From Mesostigma viride (lineage: Eukaryota > Streptophyta > Mesostigmatophyceae > Mesostigmatales > Mesostigmataceae): a DNA stretch of 64,000 nucleotides. The notes under the pieces were generated by a model. It had not been told where the DNA came from and searched no databases. It saw only the letters and a list, made by a program, of their open reading frames with translations. Where the stretch lies: assembly GCA_009746045.1 (NCBI GenBank), contig RPFO01000156.1, positions 692,653 through 756,652 on the forward strand. The letters run 5' to 3'. This document shows, in pieces, positions 20,009 through 30,749 of this stretch. Both the position numbers and the translations under genes were made by a program. Position 1 is the first letter of the stretch. Every line of letters starts with the position of its first letter.

Positions 20009-21314
20009 CTGAATGCAGCAGCCACACAAGTTCCCATGGAGCCACATTGGACAAGACTCCGCCCACTCGTCAACCATTGAAGAGCAAAAAAGGCACACCT
20101 GCGCAGCAACTGGCAGGCTTGTAACAGGAAACATCACGATGGTGGGTCCGCGACACCCTGCCTGAGCTCTTAAGGGAAGGCCCTGCTAACTACGAATGGA
20201 CGGAGCGCGTGCTTCCCATTTCTAGGTAATTTGCAACTGCCATCCGCAACTGCGTTTTGATGAAGTCAAAAGGTAAATTTAGATGGACCTTCTGCGATGG
20301 ACTTCATCGAGAAAGAGAAATTGGATTAGAATGGGGCTGGGAGATTTGAACCTTCCAAGCCTTTCACGTGATATGGAGAAGTGGCACTTTCTGTGGACAA
20401 GCTGCTGGTTTAATGTTTTGCTCTCCTTAGCTCCACTGTAAAGATGGCGGCCAGAGGTACTTGTGACCATCTCATCAGCGGGGCGTGTGTCAGCCAGCCA
20501 TGAGCATGGCCTGCAGCAGGATCCTAGCCACCCTCGGCTCCTTGCTCCTGCATGGTGAACTGGGACTGGTTGGAAAGACAAAGTGCGGCCTCCATGCAGG
20601 CTGTCATGCTCCCTAACCAGATGACTGTGGGAAAAGCCTAGACAGGCATTATTTACAAGCGTACCTCCCTGATCCTTGCCTGTATTTTGAGTTGCAAGCA
20701 GAAGGGTTTGTATTTTAGAGGAGGCCGACTATATATATCATTGCGTAGCTCCACCTCGAGTCACCTGCACTTTGCACGTTGTTGTGCAGGGCATTAAAAC
20801 AGTGACCACCAGTTGATGGCGTAGCTCTACCGCACGCCACCTGCACAACCTGTGCGCATCTGCGTTTTTCCTGTGGTGACAAGGCACTGCGACGATCATA
20901 GTCAGATGTTTACAGTCCGCTGCACAAATGGTCGCCACATTACTGGTCAAGCTCATGCTCGCAAACATGAGCTGAGCTTCCTGGGCGAAAACTTTGCTTC
21001 TCAAGATACCACGTGCAACCAAAGCGTCGACGAGAGGCTGACAATCTCGCCAGCTGTTACAGGGGCCCCAAAACCCTAGTGGCGACCTAAGCCTAGGGGA
21101 ACCTTAGCCTAGTGGCATGAGGGAAACTAAGCCAACTGTCTATTTCTGATAAATGCCCTATGACCAGTGTGCCCACGATTAAGGCCCTTATGGTGGATGC
21201 CCCACGATGAATGCCCCTCGATGGATGCCCCACAGATGCTGCCTTGTACCAATGGCCCTGAGGATCAGTCAATGCCACAACGCCAAGTACCACATGCAAC
21301 GAGGGAGCACCGAC
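20009..21314. other. intron with the recurrent upstream motif
   Basis: 20088-20150 holds the TGCGCAGCAA...CAGGAAACATCACGATGGTGGG block that recurs upstream (in transcription) of other ankyrin exons. Nothing else recognised. Confidence 0.5.
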
Positions 21315-21413
21315 CTGGGACTTGGCATTCTTGTCTGCGCCGCTGGACATCAGGTGCTGGACAACCTCAAGGTGGCCTGCCTCTGACGCCAAGTGCATGG
21401 GTGTCTCCCCAAG
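21315..21413 (-). CDS. ankyrin exon 3
   Basis: 99 bp. LGETPMHLASEAGHLEVVQH, then LMSSGADKNAKSQ. Donor GTCGGT. The next exon 5' of it lies beyond the right Mutator-like copy, giving the longest intron here (5.2 kb). Confidence 0.9.
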
Positions 21414-22016
21414 CTGATCGCAGCAGCCGCACGCGCCCATTCCAGCCAGGCCACGAACAAACATATAAACACACACACAAACATATAAAGCGTGCGCGCA
21501 TACACGTCGGTGAACATGCATACAAGCGAAAAGTGATGCAGGCTTGTGCAGCTAGCGAAAAGATCGCAAAGAGCGAAAGTTACTACGATGGGGGTAAATA
21601 ATTATTCTATAACCTCCTGGAGGTAATACTAGGTAGTAAGTAGTATTAGGTAGCAGGTAATAGGTACTCGCTATGGGATATAAGACTAATGGCAATCATG
21701 ACATCATTACAGTAACTGGGCACACATATACCAGATGCCTGCACCCAGTTGGTCCCTGGAGGCAAAGACAGCTCGGGTTGCTGTTGCAAAAGGCCGCGCG
21801 TGCTGTTGCCAATGCAGCAATCAGAGCTATCCCCGGCATCCATTTCTCAAGCCTTAGCGCTCCATGTGGGGGTATTCTTGAGAAAGGCCATTTCAGAAAA
21901 GAGAAAGCAGTTTCAAAAAAAGGGCAAAGACTGCGCTGGGACACGGTAAGTGTTGCGAGCGACCGGCAGCAGAGTAATAGCCCCACATGCACATAGGAGT
22001 CATCACAACAAGACAA
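21414..22016. other. intron, left flank of the right transposon copy
   Basis: No gene recognised. 21625-21665 has a short TAGGTAGTAAGTAGTATTAGG-like repetition. The bases before 22017 (CAACAAGACAA) do not match those after 26415, so no target duplication is visible. Confidence 0.5.
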
Positions 22017-22127
22017 GGGGGCGGTACATGCGCGAATTTTTTGGCGCCAAACATTGGCGCCGGTACCGACGGACCTAAAAAACAAAATGTTCACGTGCGA
22101 TGCAAAAACGATGTGGGTGCGGGTGCG

Positions 22128-22472
22128 ATGGCGGCAGCGATTGACGACCAGGCTCTAGAAGACGCGGCTGTTCAGGCCATTTTAGAGTGGAAAGAGGGAA
22201 ATGGGTATGGTACATTTGAGCTCGAACAAATCGTACAGCGGGAAAAGCTAATTACTCTCGGCTCGGCCGGCAGAAATCACACCCCTCCCCAGGCGGTCAC
22301 GGACTCGAACAATAAGTTTAGAAACGCAGCGTGTCGCTGGTTTGCTGCGATAATTGGGTGGAGCGAGCCAGATGGGAGTGCCAAAGAGCTGCCAGAGCAA
22401 GTTATGAAAATGGTTCGCGCTCGTGTTCCAGATTCCGCATATGTGGGCTTCATACCCATGTCGGACAGATAA
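22128..22472 (+). CDS. 114-aa element-encoded protein of unknown function, right copy
   Basis: ATG at 22128, chosen because the left copy has the same MAAAIDDQALE start and upstream codons run into the TIR region. Stop at 22470-22472. Same helices as the left copy (FELEQIVQREKLITLGSAGR), ending MVRARVPDSAYVGFIPMSDR. Forty-five bases before the AT-hook frame. Function not recognised. Confidence 0.5.
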   Translation: MAAAIDDQALEDAAVQAILEWKEGNGYGTFELEQIVQREKLITLGSAGRNHTPPQAVTDSNNKFRNAACRWFAAIIGWSEPDGSAKELPEQVMKMVRARVPDSAYVGFIPMSDR

Positions 22473-22517
22473 CCGGTTTTTTCGTGCAATTTATCACGAT
22501 TCCCGCAAACAGAAGAA

Positions 22518-23126
22518 ATGGCCAGGGCGAAAAGAAATATATCGGCGCAGCAGGGGCGGCGGGTTGCGGAGGTAGCCGCTGCGTGGCTAGGCGAGGATTT
22601 TGAGGCAGCAGCAACGCAAGAGCCTGCGCGCAGGGGGCGCCCTCTCGGCTCGACCAAAGAGAAAAAGCCAGGTCGGCCGCGCGTACCGAAAGGGAAAAGG
22701 AAAAGCAGGGCATCAACAAGTGTCAGCCCAGCAACACCAGCAACGGGGGGATCGACCCCTGGTAGCGAGGCCGGTGCGCGATCTACCCCATCGAGCAGCG
22801 GGCACAAAAGGAAGGCACCGGCGCTGTATGGACCATCGCCCAAGAAGATCGACTCACGAGGCCATCACCTCAAGGTACATGCCCCGCGTCTGCCTGCGCC
22901 TGCCCCCACTCGTGGCCAGCCATTTGAGATGCCGCGTTTTCTAGTAGATGCCCACAATCTTGAGGAAATTATTCGTGCCATGGCATGCCCCTCCTGCAAC
23001 ATGTGCACTGTCAAGATTGGGGAACCAGCTATGCACCCAACTGCTGATCGTGGCAGCCCATCTTCTGTAGTGCTATGGTGCACCAATAGCAGCTGCACGG
23101 AGGTAGATGGCGGGCCATGGTGGTGA
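22518..23126 (+). CDS. AT-hook / zinc-ribbon N-terminal segment of the transposase, right copy
   Basis: 202 codons from ATG. Two AT-hook cores (GRPLGSTK, PGRPRVPKGK) at roughly residues 38-62, a Ser/Thr/Pro linker, then cysteine pairs (CPSCNMC and CTNSSC) near the end. Overlaps the next frame by 20 bases in exactly the same way as in the left copy. Likely joined to the DDE core in the working ancestor by splicing or frameshift. Confidence 0.65.
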   Translation: MARAKRNISAQQGRRVAEVAAAWLGEDFEAAATQEPARRGRPLGSTKEKKPGRPRVPKGKRKSRASTSVSPATPATGGSTPGSEAGARSTPSSSGHKRKAPALYGPSPKKIDSRGHHLKVHAPRLPAPAPTRGQPFEMPRFLVDAHNLEEIIRAMACPSCNMCTVKIGEPAMHPTADRGSPSSVVLWCTNSSCTEVDGGPWW

Positions 23127-24064
23127 ACCAAAGACATCCTGTCACCCAACTCTGGCCTGCGGCCGGGTGTGGATCGATCGCAACATGCTCAACAGCCTCT
23201 TGGCAGTCGCTGGGGTGTTGTTTGGTATCACGCAGACCATGCTTGTGCGGCTAGCCACGCTCCTAGGGCTGAGGTGCAGCATGGGGCATTCCACGTGGCG
23301 CAAGGATGTCGCAGCTGCCACGGCTGTTGTCATGGAGCACCTACACGATCAGCTGATGGAGAACAGGGAGACGGTGCGGGCATGGGAGCAGGAACACAAA
23401 CGCTTTGGCGTAGATGAGGAGGGGAGGCAGGGCTGTCGTCTGTCGCTGGATGGGTCATGGCCCAACCGGGGTTTTGCGTCCCCCTTTGGCCAGCAGTCGG
23501 TAATTCGCAATGGCACGGGGCTGTGCGTGGGGCACCATGTCTCTGGCAAGTGGTGTCAGGTTTGCCAGGTGGCTAGCAAGGCGGGCAAGGAGCCTGGGCC
23601 CCATGTGTGCTATCTCAACCACATAGGCAGCAGCAGAAGCATGGAAGGGGAGGGGGCTGTCTTTCTGCTGCGTGACCTAGCCTCCACGGTTGCTGGCATC
23701 AGCACGGGGCAGGTGGTGCATGGGGAGGGGGGGGCGGGAGGGGAGGAGGGGCATCAGGGGAGGAGGTGGAGGCAAAGCCAATAGCCCAACGCTTGTACGC
23801 TGCTGAGGTGGTTAGCGATGGTGACACCACCTGGTACTGCTCGGGTCAAAGAGGATGAGTTCCTCTCAGAGGCAGGCCTCATCCCCGAGAAGAAGGAGGG
23901 CATCAATCACTGGGGGGGTGTTTGTACAATGCACTGACCAAGCTCAAGAAGGAGCACCTGGGCAAGCTTAGGGGAGTGCTAGATGACCCCACTGTGAACT
24001 CCATGTGCTACTGTATTCCTTCCGCACGTGCATCCATGCCACTGGGCACAAGGGGCAGTCCACC
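23107..24064 (+). pseudogene. Mutator-like DDE transposase core, right copy
   Basis: 23107-23784 encodes VWIDRNMLNSLLAVAGVLFG, CRLSLDGSWPNRGFASPFGQ (first catalytic Asp in LDGSW), GHHVSGKWCQVCQVASKAGK and NHIGSSRSMEGEGAVFLLRD, all hallmark blocks of PF20700-type Mutator transposases. The next blocks lie in other frames: RLYAAEVVSDGDTTWYC near 23795-23845 (second Asp), then EGINHWGG and CLYNALTKLKKEHLGKLRGV near 23900-23980, the counterpart of the acidic ECvgH motif. The frame change in a GC-rich run at about 23720-23770 and another at the G7 run near 23911 break this copy. The left copy reads through the first of these. Confidence 0.75.
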
Positions 24065-24133
24065 TCAAGGGGCCAATAGATAACGCGCTCCTGCACTACT
24101 TTAACAAGCAAGTGTGGGCAGTGGCCTAGCTGT

Positions 24134-24973
24134 GTGCAGCAGTCGGATCCGAGCCAGCCGGATGTTCAGCAGCAGTGGTGTGGCTATCTCGTGGGGGACA
24201 CGACTCCCGGGTGGGGTGGGACCACGTGGCTGCCCATCGCAGCGACAACGCCGCAGGGGGTGACGGTGGTCGTGCTGGCGTTGGTCAAGGCCGTCTGGGC
24301 CAAGTACACCACGATGGAGATTCTGGAGGCCTGCACTCACAATGCCAGCAGCAACAGGAATGAGTTCCTGCACTCACAGCAGATCAGGGCGGTCCCTGGC
24401 GGGAAGGGTGGGTTTGGGGCAGGGCTCTACCCCGGTGCATGCGCGGTGGGCATACTGCACGTGCAGCATGGTGAGGAGTGGTGGCTTGAGGATGCTGAGG
24501 ACCTGGGTGTGGCGCTGACCCCCGCTGGCGAGGCGCAGCTGTCCACCATCCATGCCAAGAGGGAGTGGCAGCGACAGCTGAAGGGGCAGCATGACTGGAA
24601 GCGGCGTAACATGAAAACAAAGTTATTGAAGAAGAAGAAGTACTGGAAGGAGGGCAAGCAGGACCGCTGCAAGTACAGCAAGGGGGTGCACTATGAGACA
24701 GGGGGGGAAGGGGATGAGGGTGGGGGTGAGGTGGATGTTAATGATAGACTGTGCATGTTCTGCGGTGGCCCCACGCATACAACCCTTTCCTCATCTGTGG
24801 TGGCACTGACTGTGAGCGGGGGGCCCACATGCTGTGCGCGGGTCTCACCCTCAAAACCGTGCCAAAGGGGGAGTGGTACTGCCACGACTGCGAGCCAGGG
24901 GACGCCTATAGTGATGATGAATGAGCTTTTGGCTAGTGTCCGGCGCTGCCACGTGTCAACCTGTGATCGTTAA
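24134..24973 (+). pseudogene. Mutator-like transposase C-terminal block, right copy
   Basis: Encodes TTWLPIAATTPQGVTVVVLA, MEILEACTHNASSNRNEFLH, LYPGACAVGILHVQHG and a basic helix, then VDVNDRLCMFCGGPTHT, the start of the PHD finger in the correct frame. A small deletion relative to the left copy throws the rest of the finger out of frame. No ATG near the 5' end, so it is an internal segment. Together the two copies show the block and the finger belong to one protein. Confidence 0.75.
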
Positions 24974-25007
24974 TAACTTGAGATGTGGTTGTCAGAATGA
25001 CCTCAAA

Positions 25008-26320
25008 TTTTGGGGCTGCATGCCCCCCCACCTCTTGCTTTTGAAAATATGTGGTATGGCATTTTTCGAAGTGTTTATGATTTGTTAATTTTTTGGGGGT
25101 GAAAAAAAGGACCCTTTTTGCGGGAAAATTAATAACTGGTGCATCCATGCTCATTTCTTGGTCCCAATCAGGCAGACTTTCTCAAAATTGGGGGAACTAT
25201 ATGGAAATATGTGGTTTGGTCCCGATGTGTTTGCCCACGGTCCTAGGGAAAATGTGACTAAAATAGCGTCTTTTTCCGTTTTTAGCGCGTTACCGGTGTG
25301 TAATGGGTGCTAGTACCCCCCCAAACTGGTTGGATTTTTTTTTTCGTGGTTCTCTGAACCTAGTTTCTTTATAGTGAGATGGAAGGGTAGCCGCTATAGC
25401 TAGGTTATTGGGTTCACGTGACATACCTTTTGAGGCCGGTGCGGCCTGATCCGGATCAGTCGTGGCCAAAGCTTTGCTCATGGCAACACTTATTGCTTGG
25501 CAAAGGCTAGCCTTACCCCCAAACACGCAGGGAGGGTGGGCGGGAAAAGAAAAGAGGCCGACCTCAGCCAGGTGGGTTCATTGTTGTCCTTTTTTGCGTG
25601 TCATGCGGCCTTGGCCCGGACGGCATTTTTTCGCCACGCAAATGTTGCGTCTGAACAAATGACGCAATGTGGTGTTCTAATGGCCAGCAGCTTACGTAAG
25701 GCTGCCGGGGCTATTAGGTCACATATTGCGTGAGAGAAAGAATCTAGATCTAGTTAATCACTACGCCATTAACAAAGAAACCTAGACAGTGGCAGGTTCA
25801 TATCTCAACGTAGCTCCTGCCACCTGGCCAAGAAAAACTGGCCAAATCTCGTGCCACTGCCGATCCGGATCAGGCCGCACCGGCCTTAAAAGGTATGTCA
25901 CGTGAACCCTATAACCTAGCTATAGCGGCTACCCTTCCATCTCACTATAAAGAAACTAGGTTCAGAGAACCACGAAATTTTTGGGGCTGCATGTCCCCCC
26001 ACCTCTACTATTTGAAAATATGTGGTAAGGCATTTTTGGAAGTGTTTATGATTTGTTAATTTTTTTGGGGGGAAAAAAGGACTCTTTTTGCGGGAAAATT
26101 AATGCTGGTGCATCCATGCTGATTTCTTGGTCCCAATTAGGCAGACTTTCTCAAAAGTGGGGGAACTATATGGAAATATGTGGTTTGGTCCCAATGTGTT
26201 TGCCCACTGTCCTAGGAAAAATGTGACTAAAATAGCTTCTTTTTCCGTTTTTAGCGCGTTACCGGTGTGTAATGGGGGCTATTACCCCCCCAAACTGGTT
26301 GGAATTTTTTTTTTTTTTTT
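25008..26320. repeat. foldback with 114-bp arms flanked by a 0.34-kb direct repeat
   Basis: Arms 25345-25458 and 25861-25974 are inverted copies (start CGTGGTTCTCTGAACCTAGT; inner end with the palindrome GATCCGGATC). Segment 25008-25344 recurs directly at 25978-26320. The left Mutator-like copy has only one arm and one copy of the direct repeat, so the extra 0.53 kb arose after the copies parted or was lost from the left. 25790-25860 holds small inverted repeats (CAGTGGCA...TGCCACTG and TGGCCA...TGGCCA). Confidence 0.75.
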
Positions 26321-26581
26321 TTAATCATATTTATGGTCCCCAACCATCATTGGATTTTTACCGCATGCATAGGTGTGGTTTCCAGAAAAGTGCACTTTAG
26401 GCATGTCCCCTCCCCTTAAAGGGGTTAATGCTTACGGTTGCCTCTACACTCTACAGCATCACCCATGATATCGATGCACATCCCACAATACTACACAGCA
26501 GAAGCGATGTCGGGTGGTTTTCCTTGAATAACATCAGGAGAGTGCAAACCCTGGGGTGAAAGAGGCGAAACACACACTTAC

Positions 26582-26680
26582 CTTATTCTTGGCATCCTTG
26601 TCAACTCCACTCGACACCAGGTGCTGCACGGCAGGCAGGTGACCGTTGGCGGACGCCAGGTGCAGTGGGGTTTCCCCGTA
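26582..26680 (-). CDS. ankyrin exon 4
   Basis: 99 bp. YGETPLHLASANGHLPAVQH, then LVSSGVDKDAKNK. Canonical donor GTAAGT. First exon on the far side of the right transposon copy. Confidence 0.92.
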
Positions 26681-26952
26681 CTGACCACAGCAGTGAAAAT
26701 GCGTGGAATCGGCAACGCACATAAAGCGCACAGCAGCGTACAAAAGTGTGAACAAACGATGAAAGCTTCCGCGGGCACATGCAGCATGTGGCAAGGTTAC
26801 GACAACAGACATCAGACATCGCGGTTGCATATAGGCCATGCCCTCATGCAGGATAAACTGCGACGGGGAGGACCTATAGTTAGATGAGATGCTTAGGCTG
26901 ACACACGGATTTCCGGCCTGCGCGCCGCGTATTGCCTACCGCGGCTGAGCGG

Positions 26953-26996
26953 GACACCTCAGTACTGTACGGCAGGTCGTACGGTCCTGAGGTGTC
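26953..26996. repeat. 44-base hairpin
   Basis: GACACCTCAG pairs with CTGAGGTGTC, and inside it GTACG pairs with CGTAC around GCAGGT. Lies 68 bases beyond the stop of the 523-codon minus frame. A second stem at 27049-27081 (CCCGCCAGATCCGG with CCGGGTCTGACGGG) spans the stop codon itself. Confidence 0.7.
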
Positions 26997-27063
26997 ATGT
27001 GGACTGATGTGCCGTTAGTGCCAGACTGTGCCTTAGGCTCTAGCTCGACCCGCCAGATCCGGG

Positions 27064-28635
27064 TTATCCGGGTCTGACGGGCCGAGTGTAGTTGATGCTA
27101 GTGACGTGGTCGCATGGCATTGCAGTGTACAGTTGTCCACTGGTAGACGCTGCAGTCAGCGCTGCCATAGGCATATAGGCGTAGCACTGGGGAGTGCCAC
27201 AGCACCGAGTTTGCACACGCAGAGTTCCATTCTGAGCTCGTTGAGTTTCCATTGTATTATTTGCATAATACACTTTCTTTCCACTCTCATCATCAATGAG
27301 CAAGTGCAGGGTGATCATGTCATCCCCAGACAGATCATCCTCCATCACCACAGGCTGCTCCTGCGCCTGGGTGGGACCCGTGGGCCCGCCTTCCCCGGCC
27401 GGGCCCTTGTCCTTGGTGCGAGCACCCCATGCCGCCGGGGTACTGGAGGTGGCCTGCCCACCTGAACTGCTGGAGGGGCCGGAGACGCCCTCCATGGGAG
27501 TTGCCTCCCCCGCCTGCGCCGTCGGCGCCGGCGTCGCCACTGGGGTCCCTGCAACCCCGGGAGCTTCAGCAGTCGCCTGGCCCCCTGCGCTGGGCGGTGG
27601 GGCCGGCTGCTGAGTGTTGGCCCTCTGACCTGCCAGAGGGCCCTGGGTGGTCTCACCACCCGTGTGTGTGGTGGGGGCGCCTGCCGCCCCGCGCCCAGCC
27701 GGAGGCGGCATCGCAGCCGCCTGGCTCCTCACGTCCCCCCAGCCAACTGGCGTGACAGGGGGGTACTGAGGCAACGGGGTGAATGACACGTTCTCCCGCG
27801 TGGCCACCACCTGAAGCGCGTCACGCTGACGCTGATCTGACGCCCACTGCGCCACTGTCCCCGGGTTCTGAACCGCGATGGTGGCGAAACAGCGTAGCCA
27901 GATCGCCACCTGGATCGGATGGAAGCCCATACGCAGCCGGCGCTCGATGGCCGTCCGAACAAAATGCACATCAAAGGCCGCCATTTGTTCATCAAAATTG
28001 AGGTTAAAACTCTTCCGGAGACGCCACCCCGTCACCGGAATGAAATCCGGGATCTCCTCGAGGGGTGGATAGAAGGGCCGAAGCCTGAACTCGACGGGGG
28101 GCGGGACATGTTCGCCGAAGCGATCAATATCCATTGTGGCCAGCTGGCGGCCCACCGACAGGTTTCCCGACGTAGCGGGAGTCTGTGACGACACCTCGAG
28201 CGAGGGTCGCTGCCTCACGGGCGGCACCTCCCCGTCCTCCTCAGAGGAGTCGCTTCGCTCACGTCCCCCGCCACCTGCGACGGGGGGGTCACGTGCCTGG
28301 GGAACCTGCTCCCCAGGTGCCATGGCGGTCACACCGCCAGCGGCAACAGTGCGACCTCTCGCCTGCCCCGGGGCGCCGGCCCCCACCTGCGGGGTCCGAC
28401 GCCTCGGGTTATCAGCAACCACCGTGCTGAAGGTGACGTTTTGCGTCACCCTCGCGGTGGCGGGGGGCGAACCCTCCGGCGAGAGCCTTGGGGAAGTGCG
28501 CCTGGTCGGCGCACGCCCCTTCTTGTTGGTGTTGGTGTTGCCAGCCTTGTTGGAAGCCACGCAGAGTTCCATTCTGAGCTCGTTGAGTTTCCATTGTATT
28601 ATTTGCATAATACACTTTCTCTCCACTCTCATCAT
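27064..28635 (-). CDS. orphan 523-codon frame, unknown function
   Basis: ATG at 28635 to TAA at 27064. Residues 1-25 are the out-of-frame reading of an 85-bp repeat, so the real start may be later. Then: a basic, Ser/Pro-rich N-terminal half (RAPTRRTSPRLSPEGSPPAT), a likely globular core at about 185-305 (FRLRPFYPPLEEIPDFIPVT, WRLRKSFNLNFDEQMAAFDV, RRLRMGFHPIQVAIWLRCFA), a Gly/Ala/Pro-rich linker, and a C-terminal part with CCGTPQCYAY and MPCDHV. GC-rich third positions and length support real coding. No family recognised. Stands in an ankyrin intron on the same strand, with no intron of its own and no other gene beside it. Could be a captured gene or the structural gene of an undescribed mobile element. 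Confidence 0.55.
   Translation of the reverse strand: MMRVERKCIMQIIQWKLNELRMELCVASNKAGNTNTNKKGRAPTRRTSPRLSPEGSPPATARVTQNVTFSTVVADNPRRRTPQVGAGAPGQARGRTVAAGGVTAMAPGEQVPQARDPPVAGGGGRERSDSSEEDGEVPPVRQRPSLEVSSQTPATSGNLSVGRQLATMDIDRFGEHVPPPVEFRLRPFYPPLEEIPDFIPVTGWRLRKSFNLNFDEQMAAFDVHFVRTAIERRLRMGFHPIQVAIWLRCFATIAVQNPGTVAQWASDQRQRDALQVVATRENVSFTPLPQYPPVTPVGWGDVRSQAAAMPPPAGRGAAGAPTTHTGGETTQGPLAGQRANTQQPAPPPSAGGQATAEAPGVAGTPVATPAPTAQAGEATPMEGVSGPSSSSGGQATSSTPAAWGARTKDKGPAGEGGPTGPTQAQEQPVVMEDDLSGDDMITLHLLIDDESGKKVYYANNTMETQRAQNGTLRVQTRCCGTPQCYAYMPMAALTAASTSGQLYTAMPCDHVTSINYTRPVRPG
27216..27300. repeat. 85-bp direct repeat, copy 1
   Basis: Starts CACGCAGAGTTCCATTCTGA, ends ATCATCAATGAG. Inside the 3' part of the orphan frame, where it encodes DDESGKKVYYANNTMETQRA and following residues. 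Nearly identical to 28558-28642. Confidence 0.95.
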
Positions 28636-28642
28636 CAGTGAG
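28558..28642. repeat. 85-bp direct repeat, copy 2
   Basis: Same sequence as 27216-27300 with about three mismatches, at the 5' end of the orphan frame. In another frame it again reads VYYANNTMETQRAQNGTLR, so the peptide-coding sense is preserved in both copies though not used by the long frame here. Confidence 0.95.
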
Positions 28643-30041
28643 TTGTCTGCCGCTAGCTCGGCTTTCCAACTCCTATTTGTTTATGTTCATGATGACGGTG
28701 ATGACCTACTTATGGCTGTTAGCATCCATGCCGGCAGCTGCTTGTCCCGTTTCTAACACAGCTGCGTTCCCTAACGTTACATGCTGTGAGGCACATGTTA
28801 CAATCGTGCTACTGTGAGGCGACGCATTCCCCTGGGCAGAGCACCCCATACGAGAGGGATCGCAACAGGACATGACTGTTGCACCCCATAAGGATCGCAA
28901 CAGGACATGATTATTGCATCCCATAATGATGCATATGTGATGGGTATACGACATGGCATCACTCTCATTCCTCCCGGAAAGAAGATGGGGGCTTCCTCGG
29001 CCGGAGAAAAACGCACACAGCACTAAGACGACGTGAAAACGTCGCAGATGGGGAAGTGCACAAATGGGAAGTGCAAGAGTAGCATGCAGCTGATTGCCAA
29101 GGCCAGTCCCTGGTCTACCATCAGAAGCATGGATTAAACAACCATATACCACTATATGCATCCTCCACGTGCCCAAACACATAAACAACTATATATGTAA
29201 TGATAATACCGCTATAATAATTAGATATCCTTCGCGTGCTCAAACAAATATATATTTAAAAATATAATTAATTACAGCAGAGTGAAAGCACCCATACCAA
29301 ACCAAAGCAAACGCCAAGCGAACCTATATACAGTGTCAAATCACTATATACTGTGTCAAATCACTATAAAATACCTACTGAAACACCTAACTGGTTAACT
29401 GTCGGAACCTAATAGCCATGCAGCACCGCAAAATCCGCCCACGTACGGCGGACAGGACGTCAGCCATCGCCCGGGTCAGCGCCAAATATATATACTACTA
29501 TTATGTATAATAAGAATTTCTATTTCCCACTATTACCAATCCGCCAACATTTAATTGAAAAGAGACTAAGAAAAAGAGACCTAGAACATCCTGCAAATGG
29601 CACTTTAGGGCGGCGTACCCCGGGCTCACCACATGAGCCGTCAGCAGCAGTAACTTAATTGCTACTTAACTTAACGAACTAGAAATGGCCATACACATCT
29701 TGCCCACTAGTTTTGACTCCTGGAACCGGTGCAGCCCAAGGCCCACCATCCCGTAGCACCACTCACATAGCGGCGTTCATTCTCATCCGTTATAGAGAAA
29801 ATACGTTCAGAGAACACCGATTCATATCCTTGATGTGCCCAAACAGACACATTAACTAATAAATTAATGCGCCCAAACAGTCACCTTGCTCTTCAACAGC
29901 AAAAAGAGGCCGACCAAAAAGTGCCCGTCTTCCAAACCAAAACAAAGTCTCATTTTAAATACTGATGGGCGCGACTCCCAGGGTTGCTAGGGAAGTATGC
30001 GACAACGGTCACCCTCCACTCAAGGGGAGCCCAACACGAAC
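28643..30041. other. intron, AT-rich, nothing coding
   Basis: 28840-28930 holds a doubled segment around GGATCGCAACAGGACATGA. 29150-29880 is AT-rich with four loosely similar GTGCCCAAACA-type boxes. No gene recognised. Confidence 0.5.
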
Positions 30042-30140
30042 CTTGTCCTGGGCATCCTTGTCCACACCGCTCTCCACCAGGTATTTGATCACCTCCAGAC
30101 AACCTGCGCTTGACGCAATGTGCAGCGGGGTGCACCCGCC
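30042..30140 (-). CDS. ankyrin exon 5
   Basis: 99 bp. GGCTPLHIASSAGCLEVIKY, then LVESGVDKDAQDK. Donor GTTCGT. Cys at the usual His of GHL, shared with exon 9. Confidence 0.9.
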
Positions 30141-30749
30141 CTGAGCATGGCAGCAACACAAGTGCCGGAGCCACCCACACAGCACATGACCACAGTTTCC
30201 ACAGGCACGTTAGCATCTGCTGTGTGCAAAGAAGCCGCATGCATTAAGTACCAAACAGCGCTGCGCATTTGTGGCACCAAGGCCCTCTTGGCGGGTGGCT
30301 TTGAGCCCTAAAAAAGAACCAATCGATGTTGTTTGGGTAATCGATGGCATTGCTGCTGTGCCCCGGCCAGAGCCATAAATGCTTACTGCTACCATTCTCA
30401 CCGGGGTGAAGGCGAGGCACACGTTACAGGATGTCCTGAGTGACACAAGTGCTAATAATGGGGGCAAGAAAAGAACGGCACAGTGCTGTGGCGCACAGGA
30501 CAATGGATGTGTTGGCAGGGAAGGTGGGAGGGAACGGTTGGAGAGGGCAGCGCAGTGGAGGGGGGAGAAGGTGGGCGGGGGGAAGCGGAGACGAGGAGCG
30601 GAGCGCGGGGAGGCAGGAAGGAAAAGAAATTCAAGGGTACGAGATACAGGGAATGCCAGAAATAATCTGTCACCCTTGTTACAGCCGATGGAGATAGGCA
30701 TGGCCACCCAAAATGGACGAATGTCTGGCAATAAAGAATCGGCGAGGTC

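Larger units (their letters stand above)
22017..26415 (+). mobile_element. Mutator-like DNA transposon, right copy (inverted relative to the left copy)
   Basis: TIRs are GGGGGCGGTACATGC (22017-22031) and, reverse-complemented, GGGGAGGGGACATGC (26401-26415). Gene order matches the left copy: a 114-aa frame, AT-hook frame, transposase core, C-terminal block. It is longer by about 530 bp because its 3' tail holds a foldback and a duplicated segment (25.8-26.3 kb). No matching target duplication. Coding parts are frame-broken at several points, so it is not autonomous. It sits inside an intron of the ankyrin array, on the opposite strand. Confidence 0.85.

Noticed and set aside
27216-28642. 85-bp repeats as terminal repeats of a retrotransposon
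   Set aside because: One copy lies inside the coding frame, the outer flanks share no target duplication, and no retroelement domain is recognisable.
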